DNA from: CAWDDG01 sp963801065
GTDB lineage: Bacteria; Actinomycetota; Actinomycetes; Jiangellales; Jiangellaceae
Length of the DNA stretch: 64,000 nt
NCBI GenBank assembly: GCA_963801065.1
Contig: CAWDDG010000004.1
Location: forward strand, 124,001-188,000
Direction: 5' to 3'
Shown here: in pieces, positions 34,127 through 42,759 of the stretch
Numbering within the stretch: the first letter of the stretch is position 1
How the letters are laid out: each line of letters begins with the position of its first letter
Program-made: the position numbers and the translations under genes
Notes under the pieces: generated by a model
Databases searched by the model: none
Seen by the model: only the letters and a program-made list of their open reading frames with translations
What the model was told of the DNA's origin: nothing

Positions 34127-35023
34127 ATGGCGGGCTCGTCCCGTGACCGGTCGAGGGAGATCCGGAGGCTGCTCGAGCATGCGCTCCCCGGTCATGCGGT
34201 GCGGTCGATCGTACAGGCGGGCGAGGGCGCCGACCACGTCGCGTTCGAGGTCAACGGGGAGCTGATCGTCCGCTTCGCTACGGAACCCGATCCCGTCGGC
34301 CGTGCGATGCAGGTTCGCGCCGAGGTTCGAGTTCTCGCCGCGGTCAAGGCGCTCTCACCGCCTGCAGTTCCCGAACCGCTTCTCGCTGCCGAGGACGACG
34401 GCGTTCTGGTCTACCGCAAGATCCTTGGCACACCGCTGTTGCACCTGCGCGCTGACCTCCCGCACCTCGACCTGGCCCGCTTCGGTGAAGTGATCGGCGA
34501 GTTCCTCAGCCGGCTGCACCAGGCTCCGGTAAGTGCCTTCGAAGAGTTCGCTCCGCGCGAGCGGCTGACCTCGGCCGAGTGGTTGGCTACGGCGCATCAG
34601 GACTACGACGGGGTCGTTGCGTGGGTGCCGGCAGCATTGCGCGCTCCGATCGAGGCCTTCCTGGCGGCGTCACCGCCGACGGACCCGCAGGTCGCCACCA
34701 TTTGCCACAACGATCTGGGCATCGAGCACATTCTCGTGGATCCAGCGGCGCTCGTAGTCACCGGGATCATCGACTGGGCGGACGCCGCGATCACCGATCC
34801 CGCGTGCGACCTCGCCCTGATCTACCGTGATCTTGGAACCGAAGCGCTGACGAGCGTTCTCGACCACTACCGAGGCGGCGCCGAGCGTGTCGAGGATCTC
34901 CGACAGCGAGCTGGGTTCTATGCACGCTGCTCCGTGCTCGAGGAGATGACCTACGGACTCGTCGCCGGCCGTGAGGCCTATCTCGTCCAGAGCCTTTCAG
35001 CACTGCGCCGGCTCTTCAGTTGA
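34127..35023 (+). CDS. APH-family phosphotransferase
   Basis: A 298-residue aminoglycoside phosphotransferase/choline-kinase fold protein: GAEGADHVAFEV-like N lobe (AGEGADHVAFEVNGELIVRF), catalytic loop ICHNDLGIEHILVD and metal motif GIIDWADAAITDPACDLA. It transfers phosphate from ATP to a small hydroxylated substrate, possibly an antibiotic, but most chromosomal homologues have unknown substrates. Monocistronic, followed by a strong terminator. Confidence 0.9.
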   Translation: MAGSSRDRSREIRRLLEHALPGHAVRSIVQAGEGADHVAFEVNGELIVRFATEPDPVGRAMQVRAEVRVLAAVKALSPPAVPEPLLAAEDDGVLVYRKILGTPLLHLRADLPHLDLARFGEVIGEFLSRLHQAPVSAFEEFAPRERLTSAEWLATAHQDYDGVVAWVPAALRAPIEAFLAASPPTDPQVATICHNDLGIEHILVDPAALVVTGIIDWADAAITDPACDLALIYRDLGTEALTSVLDHYRGGAERVEDLRQRAGFYARCSVLEEMTYGLVAGREAYLVQSLSALRRLFS

Positions 35024-35055
35024 CCGGTGCCATGAGTACCGGTCTGGGCAGACCA

Positions 35056-35087
35056 GACCGCGGCGCACGCGTTCGTGCGCCGCGGTC
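35056..35087. terminator. Strong bidirectional terminator
   Basis: A perfect 14-bp stem GACCGCGGCGCACG / CGTGCGCCGCGGTC (35056-35069 and 35074-35087) with loop CGTT, lying between the convergent phosphotransferase and secreted-protein genes. Confidence 0.8.
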
Positions 35088-35135
35088 CACATCGTGTGCC
35101 CTGTAGCACGTTCGGTGACTCGAGTCCGGCAGAGA

Positions 35136-35678
35136 TCAGGGCGTCGAGCTAGGGGTCGGGGTGGGCGTTGGGGTGGGGGTCGGCTCTTCGCAGCCGGTGA
35201 CCCAGAACACCTTGTACTTGGTGTCCGCCCCCTGCGAGCCGTCAGCATTGATGGTGAGCTTGACGTGGAAGCCCTGGTTGGGGTGTGGGGTGATCCCGGT
35301 GAAGTCCAAGGTGTAGGTCACCGATGCATCCAGCCCTGCCATGCTTCCGCCGCCGGAGTTGTCGTCCTCACCGATGAAGACGGTGTCGGTCAGCAGAACC
35401 TGGACCGGACCCGTGGGCGGGTGCGCCTCGAAGGTCACATCGGCCAACAGGTCGCCTTCGTCGTATCCGTAGAAGTCCACTTGGAACACGCAGTCGACGT
35501 GCGGCTCGTTGTCGGGATCATCATCGAACGGCACATTGTCGATCTTGATCGTGCCGTTGTTGCCGGGCGGGTTCGGCGTCCCAACCGACGGCAGGCCGCC
35601 CGCCAGGACAGCGACGATGGCCCCCGCTGAGGCGACGGCCCCGAGCACCGACCAGTGGCGCGCGCTGATACTTTTCAC
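35136..35678 (-). CDS. Secreted protein with Thr-Pro repeat tail
   Basis: A 180-residue exported protein. GTG start (35676-35678) with GGGGAGGAAATC upstream. Signal peptide (HWSVLGAVASAGAIVAVLAG), a beta-rich domain (GTIKIDNVPFDDDPDNEPHV; DFYGYDEGDLLADVTFEAHP; FIGEDDNSGGGS) with a single pair of Cys, and a TPTPTPTP tail ending without LPxTG. Related secreted actinomycete proteins often carry a sortase anchor, absent here. A 9-bp hairpin CAGCCGGCG/CGCCGGCTG (35710-35731) lies in its leader. Function unknown. Confidence 0.82.
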   Translation of the reverse strand: MKSISARHWSVLGAVASAGAIVAVLAGGLPSVGTPNPPGNNGTIKIDNVPFDDDPDNEPHVDCVFQVDFYGYDEGDLLADVTFEAHPPTGPVQVLLTDTVFIGEDDNSGGGSMAGLDASVTYTLDFTGITPHPNQGFHVKLTINADGSQGADTKYKVFWVTGCEEPTPTPTPTPTPSSTP

Positions 35679-35958
35679 GATTTCCTCCCCTTTTGGTGTG
35701 CGACCCCCCAGCCGGCGAAGGCGCCGGCTGTTGTGTAGTCCGATGACGCAGGGTACGCCTTTGCCTGCCCACTTGTCGGACGAATCGAGCACCAATATTC
35801 CACCAATCTGAGCCGTATCCTTCCGTGACAACGGGACGATTACTTATTGCGGCCGCGTGGTCTTGCCGGTCCAGGATGCTGGCGCCCAGTCGGCCAGTCG
35901 GATCAGGCGGATCGTCTGGGAGCACCGCCCCGTCGGACTCGCGGGATACGGTCCACGC

Positions 35959-36459
35959 ATGAGTCGGCGAGTGCCGTTTACGGGCGGCGAGAAGGAGAGC
36001 CTGCAGGTCAGCCTCGATCGGCACCGCGACGTGGTGCTGTGGAAGCTCGACGGCCTCGGCGACGAACAGGTGCGCCGACCCATGACCCCATCTGGGACGA
36101 GCCTGTTGGGCCTGGTGAAGCACCTGGCGGCCGTCGAGTACGGATGGTTCTGTGAAACCTTCGGACGCGAGGCCGAACCGCTCCCATTCGACGACGACGA
36201 TGAGAATGCCGACCTGCGCGTGGAGCCGCACGAGACCACCGCAGGCATCGTGGATTTCTACGGCCGAGCCCGAGCCGCGGCGGACCAGGTGATCGACGAG
36301 CTCGACGTCGACGACGTCGGCACGGCCTGGTTCGGCGACACAGTGTCGATGCGCTGGGTGCTCATTCACATGATCGAGGAGACGGCCCGGCACACCGGCC
36401 ACATGGACATCGTCCGCGAGCTCATCGACGGGATGACCGGCGATCACCCTCCGGACTGA
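35959..36459 (+). CDS. DinB-family protein (DUF664)
   Basis: A 166-residue four-helix DinB/YfiT-like metalloprotein: LGLVKHLAAVEYGWF carries the first His, and IEETARHTGHMDIVRELIDG the paired H-x3-H. Some relatives use mycothiol or bacillithiol in thiol transfer; this one has no known substrate. One of several DinB-fold genes in the window (see also 54829-55602 and 62190-62774). Confidence 0.9.
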   Translation: MSRRVPFTGGEKESLQVSLDRHRDVVLWKLDGLGDEQVRRPMTPSGTSLLGLVKHLAAVEYGWFCETFGREAEPLPFDDDDENADLRVEPHETTAGIVDFYGRARAAADQVIDELDVDDVGTAWFGDTVSMRWVLIHMIEETARHTGHMDIVRELIDGMTGDHPPD

Positions 36460-36562
36460 ATATCTGCGTGAAACGCCCCCGCGCGGAGCGATCGTCTCGG
36501 CGGATCTCAACCGATCCGGGCGATAGGGTCACGATGCAAACGGGCTCGAAGGGCCAGCCGGA

Positions 36563-37387
36563 ATGAATATCGTCATCGCCGTCCTCATCGTGGTCGCGGT
36601 GACCGCGGTGGCGGTCGCGGCGATGCTGCTGGTGCGTCGCAATGCGCCGGATGGCAGCTATTTCCACGATGGTGATCGCGCCGCGGGCGTGTTCGGCGTG
36701 CTGGCGACCGGGTTCGCGGTGCTGTTGGGTTTCGTGGTGTTCCTGGCGTTCGCCAGCTATGACGCGGCGAGGGCAGGTGCCGAAGAGGAAGCGCTCATCG
36801 TGGCGCAGCAGGTCGAGACGGCCCAGTTCTTCCCGCCGTCGGTGGCCGGAGAGCTCACCGGTGAGCTGATCTGCTACGCGCGGTCGGTCGCCGGCGTGCA
36901 GTGGGAGCGGATGGAGGCCGACACCCTTGGTGAGGAGGTCAATCCGTGGGGTGCTGAGTTGTTCCGGACATTGCGGACCGTCGAGCCGCAGACCGCCACC
37001 GAGCAGTCGGCCTACGACACGTGGCTCGGCCAGATTTCGGCTCGTGAAGCGGCCCGCAACGACCGCATCCACGGAGCGGTCGGCGTGATCCCGGCGCCGC
37101 TGTGGGTGGTGCTGTTCTTCACCTCCGGGCTGATCTTCGTGTACACGCTGTTCTTCGCTGACAGTGGGGAGCGGGCCCCCGTTCAGGCGCTGCTCATGGG
37201 CTCGGTGGTCGCGGTCATCACGGCGATGCTGCTACTGCTCAATTCGCTCAACGACCCGTTCCACGACGGCATCGGCGGCCTTCAGCCTGTTGCGATGGAG
37301 CGGGCATTGCAGATCATCGACCAGGAGCTCGAGATCGCGGGCCAGGACGAGCCGCCTCCATGCGATGCCCGCGGAAACGCACTGTAG
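36563..37387 (+). CDS. DUF4239 membrane protein
   Basis: A 274-residue membrane protein: N-terminal helix (IVIAVLIVVAVTAVAVAAML), a second (FGVLATGFAVLLGFVVFLAF), a soluble helical region with conserved EEEALIVAQQVETAQFFP, and two C-terminal helices (ALWVVLFFTSG; VVAVITAMLLLLNSLNDPF). This matches the DUF4239 (bestrophin-like) family. A second member follows at once, so the pair probably forms one membrane complex; function is unknown. Confidence 0.85.
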   Translation: MNIVIAVLIVVAVTAVAVAAMLLVRRNAPDGSYFHDGDRAAGVFGVLATGFAVLLGFVVFLAFASYDAARAGAEEEALIVAQQVETAQFFPPSVAGELTGELICYARSVAGVQWERMEADTLGEEVNPWGAELFRTLRTVEPQTATEQSAYDTWLGQISAREAARNDRIHGAVGVIPAPLWVVLFFTSGLIFVYTLFFADSGERAPVQALLMGSVVAVITAMLLLLNSLNDPFHDGIGGLQPVAMERALQIIDQELEIAGQDEPPPCDARGNAL

Positions 37388-37395
37388 GCCGTTCG

Positions 37396-38188
37396 GTGAA
37401 CTGGTTGAGCTCGCTGCCAGTGGCGACGCTCGTCGTGGGCTGGCTCGCGCTGGCGCTGCTGGTCGCCGTCGTCGGCCGGCTGGCCATCCGCGCGTTGGTG
37501 CCGGCCACCGAGCACGACCACGTGCAGCGGATCGCCTCGCCGCTCATGCCTGGCACTGGGCGCCGCCTTCGCGATCTTCACGGCACTTACCCTGTCCAGC
37601 GAGGCCGGGTACCTACGCGCGGCGGAGGGCCTGGTGAGCGACGAGGCGGCCGCCGCGTCACGCCTGGCCTGGGCGGCGACCAATCCGGGTGTGCGGTCGG
37701 AGCCGATCCAGTCGGCGCTGCGCGACTACCTGCAAACCACCCGCGCCAGGGAATGGCGCGGTACCGGCGCGGCCAGCGGTGACGACCCAGCCACCGCACG
37801 CGCCATCGCGACACTGGAGCGGGAGGTGCGCGCAGAGGCGGCCCGGACCGAGCTCGGGACACCGGCGAGCACCGAGCTCCTCGTGTCCGTCGACGCCGTG
37901 ACCACCATCCGTCGCGCACGCATTGCGGCGGCTGCGCGCGAGATTCCTCCTCTCTACGTCGTCACCCTGGTGGCGAGCGGACTGGCGTTGATCGTCAACG
38001 CCGGTGCGCTGGCCTTCCGCAGCAGCATGCGGACCTCGCTGCTCGTCGTGGGCCTCGCAAGCGTGGTCGGGCTCAGCCTTGCGCTCCTCTTCTCGCTCAG
38101 CGCGCCATGGCGAGGCCCGCTCACGGTGAGCGGGCATCCGATCGACGCGATCGTCCGCGACCTGGAGGCCGGCTTCTTCGACGGCTAG
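37396..38188 (+). pseudogene. Second DUF4239 membrane protein, frameshifted
   Basis: A GTG at 37396 opens NWLSSLPVATLVVGWLALAL, then VPATEHDHVQRIASPLMP in one frame. The continuation LGAAFAIFTALTLSSEAGYL, DEAAAASRLAWAATNPGV through two C-terminal helices to 38188 lies in the next frame. One extra G at 37552-37553 (CATGCCTGGCACTG) explains the break. Apart from this the gene is full length (about 264 codons) and well preserved, so either a recent mutation or a sequencing error is likely. Confidence 0.8.
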
Positions 38189-38255
38189 CTCTCGAATACG
38201 GATCCGACGGCATTCTGGCACGATGAGAGCTTTGATATGCTTTGGTGGGCTTTGG

Positions 38256-38328
38256 TGGGCCGCCCGGGACTCGAACCCGGAACCCGAAGATTAAAAGTCT
38301 CCTGCTCTGCCAATTGAGCTAGCGGCCC
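38256..38328 (-). tRNA. tRNA-Lys (anticodon TTT)
   Basis: The reverse strand folds as a cloverleaf of 73 bases: acceptor GGGCCGC/GCGGCCC, D arm GCTC...GAGC, anticodon loop CTTTTAA (TTT), T arm CCGGG-TTCGAGT-CCCGG. CCA is encoded (38253-38255). Confidence 0.97.
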
Positions 38329-38472
38329 GCGCGCACAGGGTATCGAGCGTCCGCGTGGGCGCCGGCAGGCGGCCACGAGCGTCGAGCCCGTTGTGCTGGC
38401 CCGTCTCGAGGCGTCGGGCTGTCGAGAGAACCTGATCCACTCGGCGTTCGCGTCTTTGGTCAGTGGGCGGTG

Positions 38473-38486
38473 CGAACATGTGTTCG
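38473..38486 (+). promoter_or_regulatory. LexA (SOS) box of dinB
   Basis: CGAACATGTGTTCG is a perfect 14-bp palindrome matching the actinobacterial/Gram-positive SOS box CGAACNNNNGTTCG. It ends on the first base of the chosen dinB start. Confidence 0.9.
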
Positions 38487-39676
38487 TGGGGAGCGAGGCG
38501 ACCATCCTGCATGCTGACCTCGACGCGTTCTATGCGTCGGTCGAGCAGCGAGATGATCCTCGTCTGCGCGGCCGCCCGGTCATCGTCGGAGCGGGTGTCG
38601 TGCTCGCGGCCAGCTACGAGGCCAAGGCGTCCGGCGTCCGTACGGCGATGAGCGGCGCGCAGGCCCGCCGGCTGTGCCCGCAGGCGATCGTGGTGGGGCC
38701 GCGGATGTCCGCCTACTCCGAGGCGAGCAAGGCGGTGTTCAAGGTGTTCGCACAGACGACGCCGCTGGTCGAGGGCCTGTCGATCGACGAGGCGTTCCTC
38801 GACGTCGGCGGGCTGCGGCGGGTCTCCGGCCTGCCCATCGAGATCGCCGTACGGCTGCGGCGCGAGGTCCTCGAGCGGGTCGGTCTGCCCATCACGGTCG
38901 GGATCGCCAGGACAAAGTTCCTCGCCAAGGTGGCCAGCGCCGTGGCCAAGCCCGACGGTCTGCTCGTCGTGCCACCCGACCGAGAGCTGGCCTTCCTTCA
39001 CCCGCTCCCGGTCGAGCGACTCTGGGGGGTCGGACGGGTGACCGCCGTCAAGCTCCACGACAAGCGGATCACGACGGTCGGCCAGGTCGCCGAGCTCACC
39101 GAGAAGGAGCTGGTCTCCATCCTCGGGCGGGCGTCGGGCGTTCACCTGCACGCCCTCGCCCACAACTACGATCCCCGGCCGGTCCAGGTCGGCCGCCGCC
39201 GGCGCTCGATCGGGTCGCAGCGCGCACTCGGCCGCAGACGGAGGTCAACGGACGACCTCGACGCCATCGTCGTTGGGCTGGTCGACCGACTGGCCCGCCG
39301 CCTTCGGGCAGCTCGCAGGGTCTGCCACACCGTCGTGCTCCGGATGCGATTCGACGACTTCTCGCGAGCGACCCGCTCGCACACGCTGTCCCAAGCAACC
39401 GCCCAGACCGAGACGATCCTTGCCACCGCGAGAGAGCTGCTGAGGGCGGCCCTGCCGATGATCGAGAGTCAGGGCCTCACGCTCGTCGGGGTGGCCCTGG
39501 CAAATCTGGACGACGACGACGCCATCCAGCTCACGCTGCCGTTCGATCGCCACCGCGCCACGGCCCTCGACGCCGCTCTGGACAACGTGCGCGACCGGTT
39601 CGGATCGGCCGCCGTCACCCGGGCCGTGCTCCTCGGCCGCGACCCGGGCCTGTCGGTGCCGCTACTCCCCGACTGA
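38486..39676 (+). CDS. dinB: DNA polymerase IV (Y family)
   Basis: A translesion polymerase of 396 residues. DLDAFYASVE at 11-20 (Asp11 binds metal), SYEAKASGVRTAMSG, GLSIDEAFLDVG (catalytic Asp-Glu), helix-hairpin-helix WGVGRVTAVKL, little-finger domain, and the beta-clamp motif QLTLPF near 348. The GTG at 38486 gives the normal family N-terminus; longer frames read through the LexA box and the region next to tRNA-Lys. Expression should rise on DNA damage when LexA is cleaved. Confidence 0.95.
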   Translation: MGSEATILHADLDAFYASVEQRDDPRLRGRPVIVGAGVVLAASYEAKASGVRTAMSGAQARRLCPQAIVVGPRMSAYSEASKAVFKVFAQTTPLVEGLSIDEAFLDVGGLRRVSGLPIEIAVRLRREVLERVGLPITVGIARTKFLAKVASAVAKPDGLLVVPPDRELAFLHPLPVERLWGVGRVTAVKLHDKRITTVGQVAELTEKELVSILGRASGVHLHALAHNYDPRPVQVGRRRRSIGSQRALGRRRRSTDDLDAIVVGLVDRLARRLRAARRVCHTVVLRMRFDDFSRATRSHTLSQATAQTETILATARELLRAALPMIESQGLTLVGVALANLDDDDAIQLTLPFDRHRATALDAALDNVRDRFGSAAVTRAVLLGRDPGLSVPLLPD

Positions 39677-39719
39677 CCGCCAGTGGTACCTGCTGGCCCT
39701 CACCGGCCTGTGTTTCTCG

Positions 39720-40484
39720 CTAACGAGGCGTGAGGGTCGGGTTCGGTCGGCTGATCAGCTGCCGCGCCACGAGCTCGGTGGTCATCACGACCGCGACGGT
39801 CTCGACGGCGAGCAAGGCGACGAGCACGAATAGTTGGACCGCGCCCGCTTGAACCGGGCTCGCCCCACCGAGCAACATGCCCACGAACGCCCCGGGCAGC
39901 GTCACCAGGCCCACGGTGCGGGTCTGGTCCGTCACCGGGATCAGGGCACTCGAGGCAGCCGGCAGGCTGATCTCCAGCAAAGCATCGCGAGGCAGCAGGC
40001 CCAACGAGAGCGCCGCGTCCACCTCGCCGCGACGCAGCCACAGGTCGTCGAGCGCTCGCCGCCCAGCCAGCGCCGTCGCCGTCATCGCCCCACCGATGAG
40101 GATCCCCGCCACCGGGATCACCGCCAGCGCCTTCGCCGGCAGAACCCCGGTGAGCAAGAGGGCGACGAGCACCGGCATTGTGCTGGCCACCACCGGTACG
40201 GCCGCCCACGCGGCTTGCCGTGTCCGCGTCATCCGCCGGCCCGCCGTCGCCGACGCCGCTACGTACATGACGGCGACAAACGCCGCCGTCAGCGGCCACG
40301 AATCCACAACGGCGGCCAGGATCAGGGCGACCACCGTCAGCTGCAGCACGGCGCGTACTGACGCCGTCAACGCTGCTCGCGAATGGCCCAGCCGGCCAAC
40401 CCGTGCCGCGACGACGGCGACGGCGACGAGCACCGCCATCGCCACCCCGAGACCAGGCCCGACCGGCAGCAGCGTCGACGACAC
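39720..40484 (-). CDS. FetB/YbbM-like ABC permease (UPF0014)
   Basis: A 254-residue membrane protein of about seven helices. The diagnostic segment DQTRTVGLVTLPGAFVGMLL and GGASPVQAGAVQLFVL are those of UPF0014, the permease of the E. coli FetAB iron exporter. No ATPase (fetA) lies next to it, so it is an orphan here. Start GTG 40482-40484. Transcribed away from the MBL-fold gene, leaving only about 40 bases for both promoters. Confidence 0.87.
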   Translation of the reverse strand: MSSTLLPVGPGLGVAMAVLVAVAVVAARVGRLGHSRAALTASVRAVLQLTVVALILAAVVDSWPLTAAFVAVMYVAASATAGRRMTRTRQAAWAAVPVVASTMPVLVALLLTGVLPAKALAVIPVAGILIGGAMTATALAGRRALDDLWLRRGEVDAALSLGLLPRDALLEISLPAASSALIPVTDQTRTVGLVTLPGAFVGMLLGGASPVQAGAVQLFVLVALLAVETVAVVMTTELVARQLISRPNPTLTPR

Positions 40485-40525
40485 GCTGCAGTCTAAGAAG
40501 GCCACGCCGGTCGTACCGTGAAGCC

Positions 40526-41155
40526 ATGCGGCTGACGAAGTATGAACATTCCTGCGTGCTCATCGAGGACGGCGGCGCTCGCATCCTCATCGATCCCGGC
40601 ACGTACTCCCACGGATTCGAAAGCCTGACCGGGCTGACCGGGCTCCTCGTCACCCACCAGCACGCAGACCACGTCGACGCCAACCGGCTGGCTCCGCTGC
40701 TCGAGAGCAACCCCGATGCGTCACTGCACGCCGACGAAGGGACGGCCGCGGTGCTGGCCGACATGGGCGTTACCGCCCGGGTCGCTCACGCCGGCGACCG
40801 GTTCGACGCGGGCACCGAGGTCGCCGTGTTCGGCGTCGACCATGCGACGATCCATCCCGACATCCCGATCGTCCCGAACGTCGGCTATCTCGTTGGAGGG
40901 CGCTTCTTCCACCCCGGTGACTCCTTCACGGTGCCGGATGTCCCCGTCGACGTGCTCGGACTGCCGACCGGCGCGCCCTGGCTCAAGCTCTCCGAAGCTG
41001 TCGACTACCTCCGCGAGGTCGCGCCGCGCGTCGCCGTCCCCATCCACGAGGCGGGGCTCGCGATGCCGGCGATGTATTACGGGCACTTCGAACGGCTGGC
41101 GCTCGACGGCACGACAGTGACCGTTGTCGCGCCGGGCGACCATGCCGACCTCTGA
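40526..41155 (+). CDS. MBL-fold metallohydrolase (UlaG-like)
   Basis: A 209-residue metallo-beta-lactamase fold hydrolase. THQHADHVD at 43-51 supplies H44, H46, D48 and H49; GRFFHPGDSF and PIHEAGLAMP supply the other ligands. The start MRLTKYEHSCVLIEDGG is typical of the UlaG-like branch, whose members cleave lactones or phosphodiesters. Substrate unknown. Confidence 0.9.
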   Translation: MRLTKYEHSCVLIEDGGARILIDPGTYSHGFESLTGLTGLLVTHQHADHVDANRLAPLLESNPDASLHADEGTAAVLADMGVTARVAHAGDRFDAGTEVAVFGVDHATIHPDIPIVPNVGYLVGGRFFHPGDSFTVPDVPVDVLGLPTGAPWLKLSEAVDYLREVAPRVAVPIHEAGLAMPAMYYGHFERLALDGTTVTVVAPGDHADL

Positions 41156-41226
41156 TCGAGCGGCGGGGATCACGCGGCAAGATCGGCCTAACCGCGACGG
41201 GAACCTTGAGGTCGTGCGCGAGAGGG

Positions 41227-41898
41227 CTAGGACCGGCCGAACATCTGTGTCCAGTAGATGCCGCGTTGGGGGTCGCCCGAGTCGACGGCTCCGACGCCGA
41301 TCGCCACCGAGCCGCATTCGAGGATGTTGCGCCGGTGGCCGCGGCTGTCCATCCAACCCGCCACCACGGCCTCGGCGGTCGCATATCCCATGGCGATGTT
41401 CTCACCCGACCAGTCCGGGTAGCCTTGAGCCGCGGCGCGTTCACCCGGCCCATCGCCTTCCGGGCTCTCGTGGTCGAAGTAGTCGCGCGCCGCCATGTCC
41501 GCGCTGTGACCTCGCGCGGCCGCGACCAGCCGGTCGTCGTTCCGTAGCGGCACCTCGCAACCGTCCGCTGCCCGCTCGATGTTCGTGAGCCTGACGACCT
41601 CGCTCTCCAGGTCGGCGAGTGCCCAGCCGCGCGCGGGCGGTTCGGGTGTCGGTTCCGGTTCCGGTTCCGGGGTGGGGGTAGGCGTCGGAGTCGGTGTCGG
41701 CGTTGCCGTGGGGGTTGGCGTGGCGGTCGGCGTGGGGCTGGGTGTGGGCGTCGGAGGAGCCGTTTCCCACGGCCACGGCTCGGCCGACGACTCCGTCACG
41801 ACGGTGACGTCGGCCGACGTCGAAGGGCCGCAGCCGGCGAGGCCCAGGATCAGGGGTACGGCGATCACGACGGTCTGGACGGCGTGACGGACGTGCAC
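41227..41898 (-). CDS. CAP-domain lipoprotein
   Basis: A 223-residue exported lipoprotein: signal VQTVVIAVPLILGLAGC (lipobox LAGC), a long Thr-Pro/Glu-Pro linker (about residues 46-88), and a C-terminal CAP/SCP domain (VVRLTNIERAADGCEVP, RGHSADMAARDYFDHESPEG, WSGENIAMGYATAEAVVAGW, HRRNILECG, YWTQMFGR), like YkwD. CAP proteins bind lipids or wall components. The linker DNA (41645-41760) is a low-complexity GT-rich run on the plus strand. Confidence 0.92.
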   Translation of the reverse strand: MHVRHAVQTVVIAVPLILGLAGCGPSTSADVTVVTESSAEPWPWETAPPTPTPSPTPTATPTPTATPTPTPTPTPTPEPEPEPTPEPPARGWALADLESEVVRLTNIERAADGCEVPLRNDDRLVAAARGHSADMAARDYFDHESPEGDGPGERAAAQGYPDWSGENIAMGYATAEAVVAGWMDSRGHRRNILECGSVAIGVGAVDSGDPQRGIYWTQMFGRS

Positions 41899-42066
41899 GA
41901 TTCCTCTTCTCGGCGACTCCCTGGCTCCCCGTGCAAACCGACAGGGTACGAGGGGCGCTACCGACGCGCCAGGGGGCTGGCCGTCTCGCGGACGCGGCTG
42001 ATGAACGGCGTGCGGCCGAGACGTTCCCCTCGTCGCCCGTAACCGCGTGTGTCGGTGGTACCGGCC

Positions 42067-42754
42067 TCACCTGCGACGGCGCACGAGCCGCCAGACGAGT
42101 AGGAGCAGGGCGACGGCGGCCACCACCGGCGCCACCCGCTTGAGGACCGAGCCGCCGGCGACGCCGAGCAGATCGATCGCCTCCGGCGTGGGCCGCGACT
42201 CGCCGGCTCCGGCCGGTTCGTTCGACCCCTCGGCCGACGCGGACTCGGCGGTCACACCCGCGGGAGCGGGCCCGGCGGTCCCCTCGGCCGACTCGGCAGC
42301 GCGCGGATCCGCCCGCGGTCAGCCGGTCGGCCAGGCAGTCGGCGAACTGGCCGAGCAGCTTGTTGCCCACGTCGTTCATGACGCCGCGGCCGAACTGGGC
42401 AGGTTTGCCGGTGATCGCCAGGTCGGTGACGACGTTCACCCGGGTCGACGTACCCTCGTCCGCCATCGATGCCGTCACGGTGGCGGCCGCCGTTCCGGAC
42501 CCGCGTGTCTCACGCCCCTTCGCCTCGACCACGGCCCGATGAGCGACGGGGTCCTTCTCCAGGAAGGACGCCTGCCCGGCGTAGGACACCGTGATCGGGC
42601 CGACCCTGACCTTGACCTGGCCGGTGAACGAGTCGCCTTCGACGGTATCCAGCGTGGCTCCCGGCATGCACGGCGCGATCGTCTCGACGTCGAGCAACAC
42701 CTTCCACGCGCGGTCGACGGGAACCGGGACGGTGAACTCGTGCTCGAGTTGCAT
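42067..42754 (-). pseudogene. coxG: CoxG-like SRPBCC protein, frameshifted before its membrane anchor
   Basis: ATG 42752-42754 opens a CoxG (CO dehydrogenase subunit G) SRPBCC protein: MQLEHEFTVPVPVDRAWKV, MPGATLDTVEG, YAGQASFLEKDP, and ITGKPAQFGRGVMNDVGNKL. After LADRLTA the frame fails. Removing one G at about 42312-42318 restores ADPRAAESAEG and a tail reaching 42067 with a C-terminal membrane helix (APVVAAVALLLLVWRLV) and RRRR. The stop of the restored frame is normal. CoxG anchors or helps mature the CO dehydrogenase. Five bases downstream of coxM. Confidence 0.85.
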
Positions 42755-42759
42755 GGCCC

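Noticed and set aside
37540..37560. Programmed ribosomal frameshift in the DUF4239 gene
   Set aside because: No slippery heptamer, upstream ribosome-like site or downstream pseudoknot was seen; a simple extra base explains it better.
38241..38260. Tandem 10-bp repeat TTTGGTGGGC next to tRNA-Lys as an attachment core
   Set aside because: It is only two copies beside the tRNA 3' end, and no integrase or phage gene is present here.
41640..41760. GT-rich tandem repeat as CRISPR or regulatory array
   Set aside because: It encodes the Thr-Pro linker of the CAP-domain lipoprotein on the reverse strand; repeats are short and irregular with no spacers.
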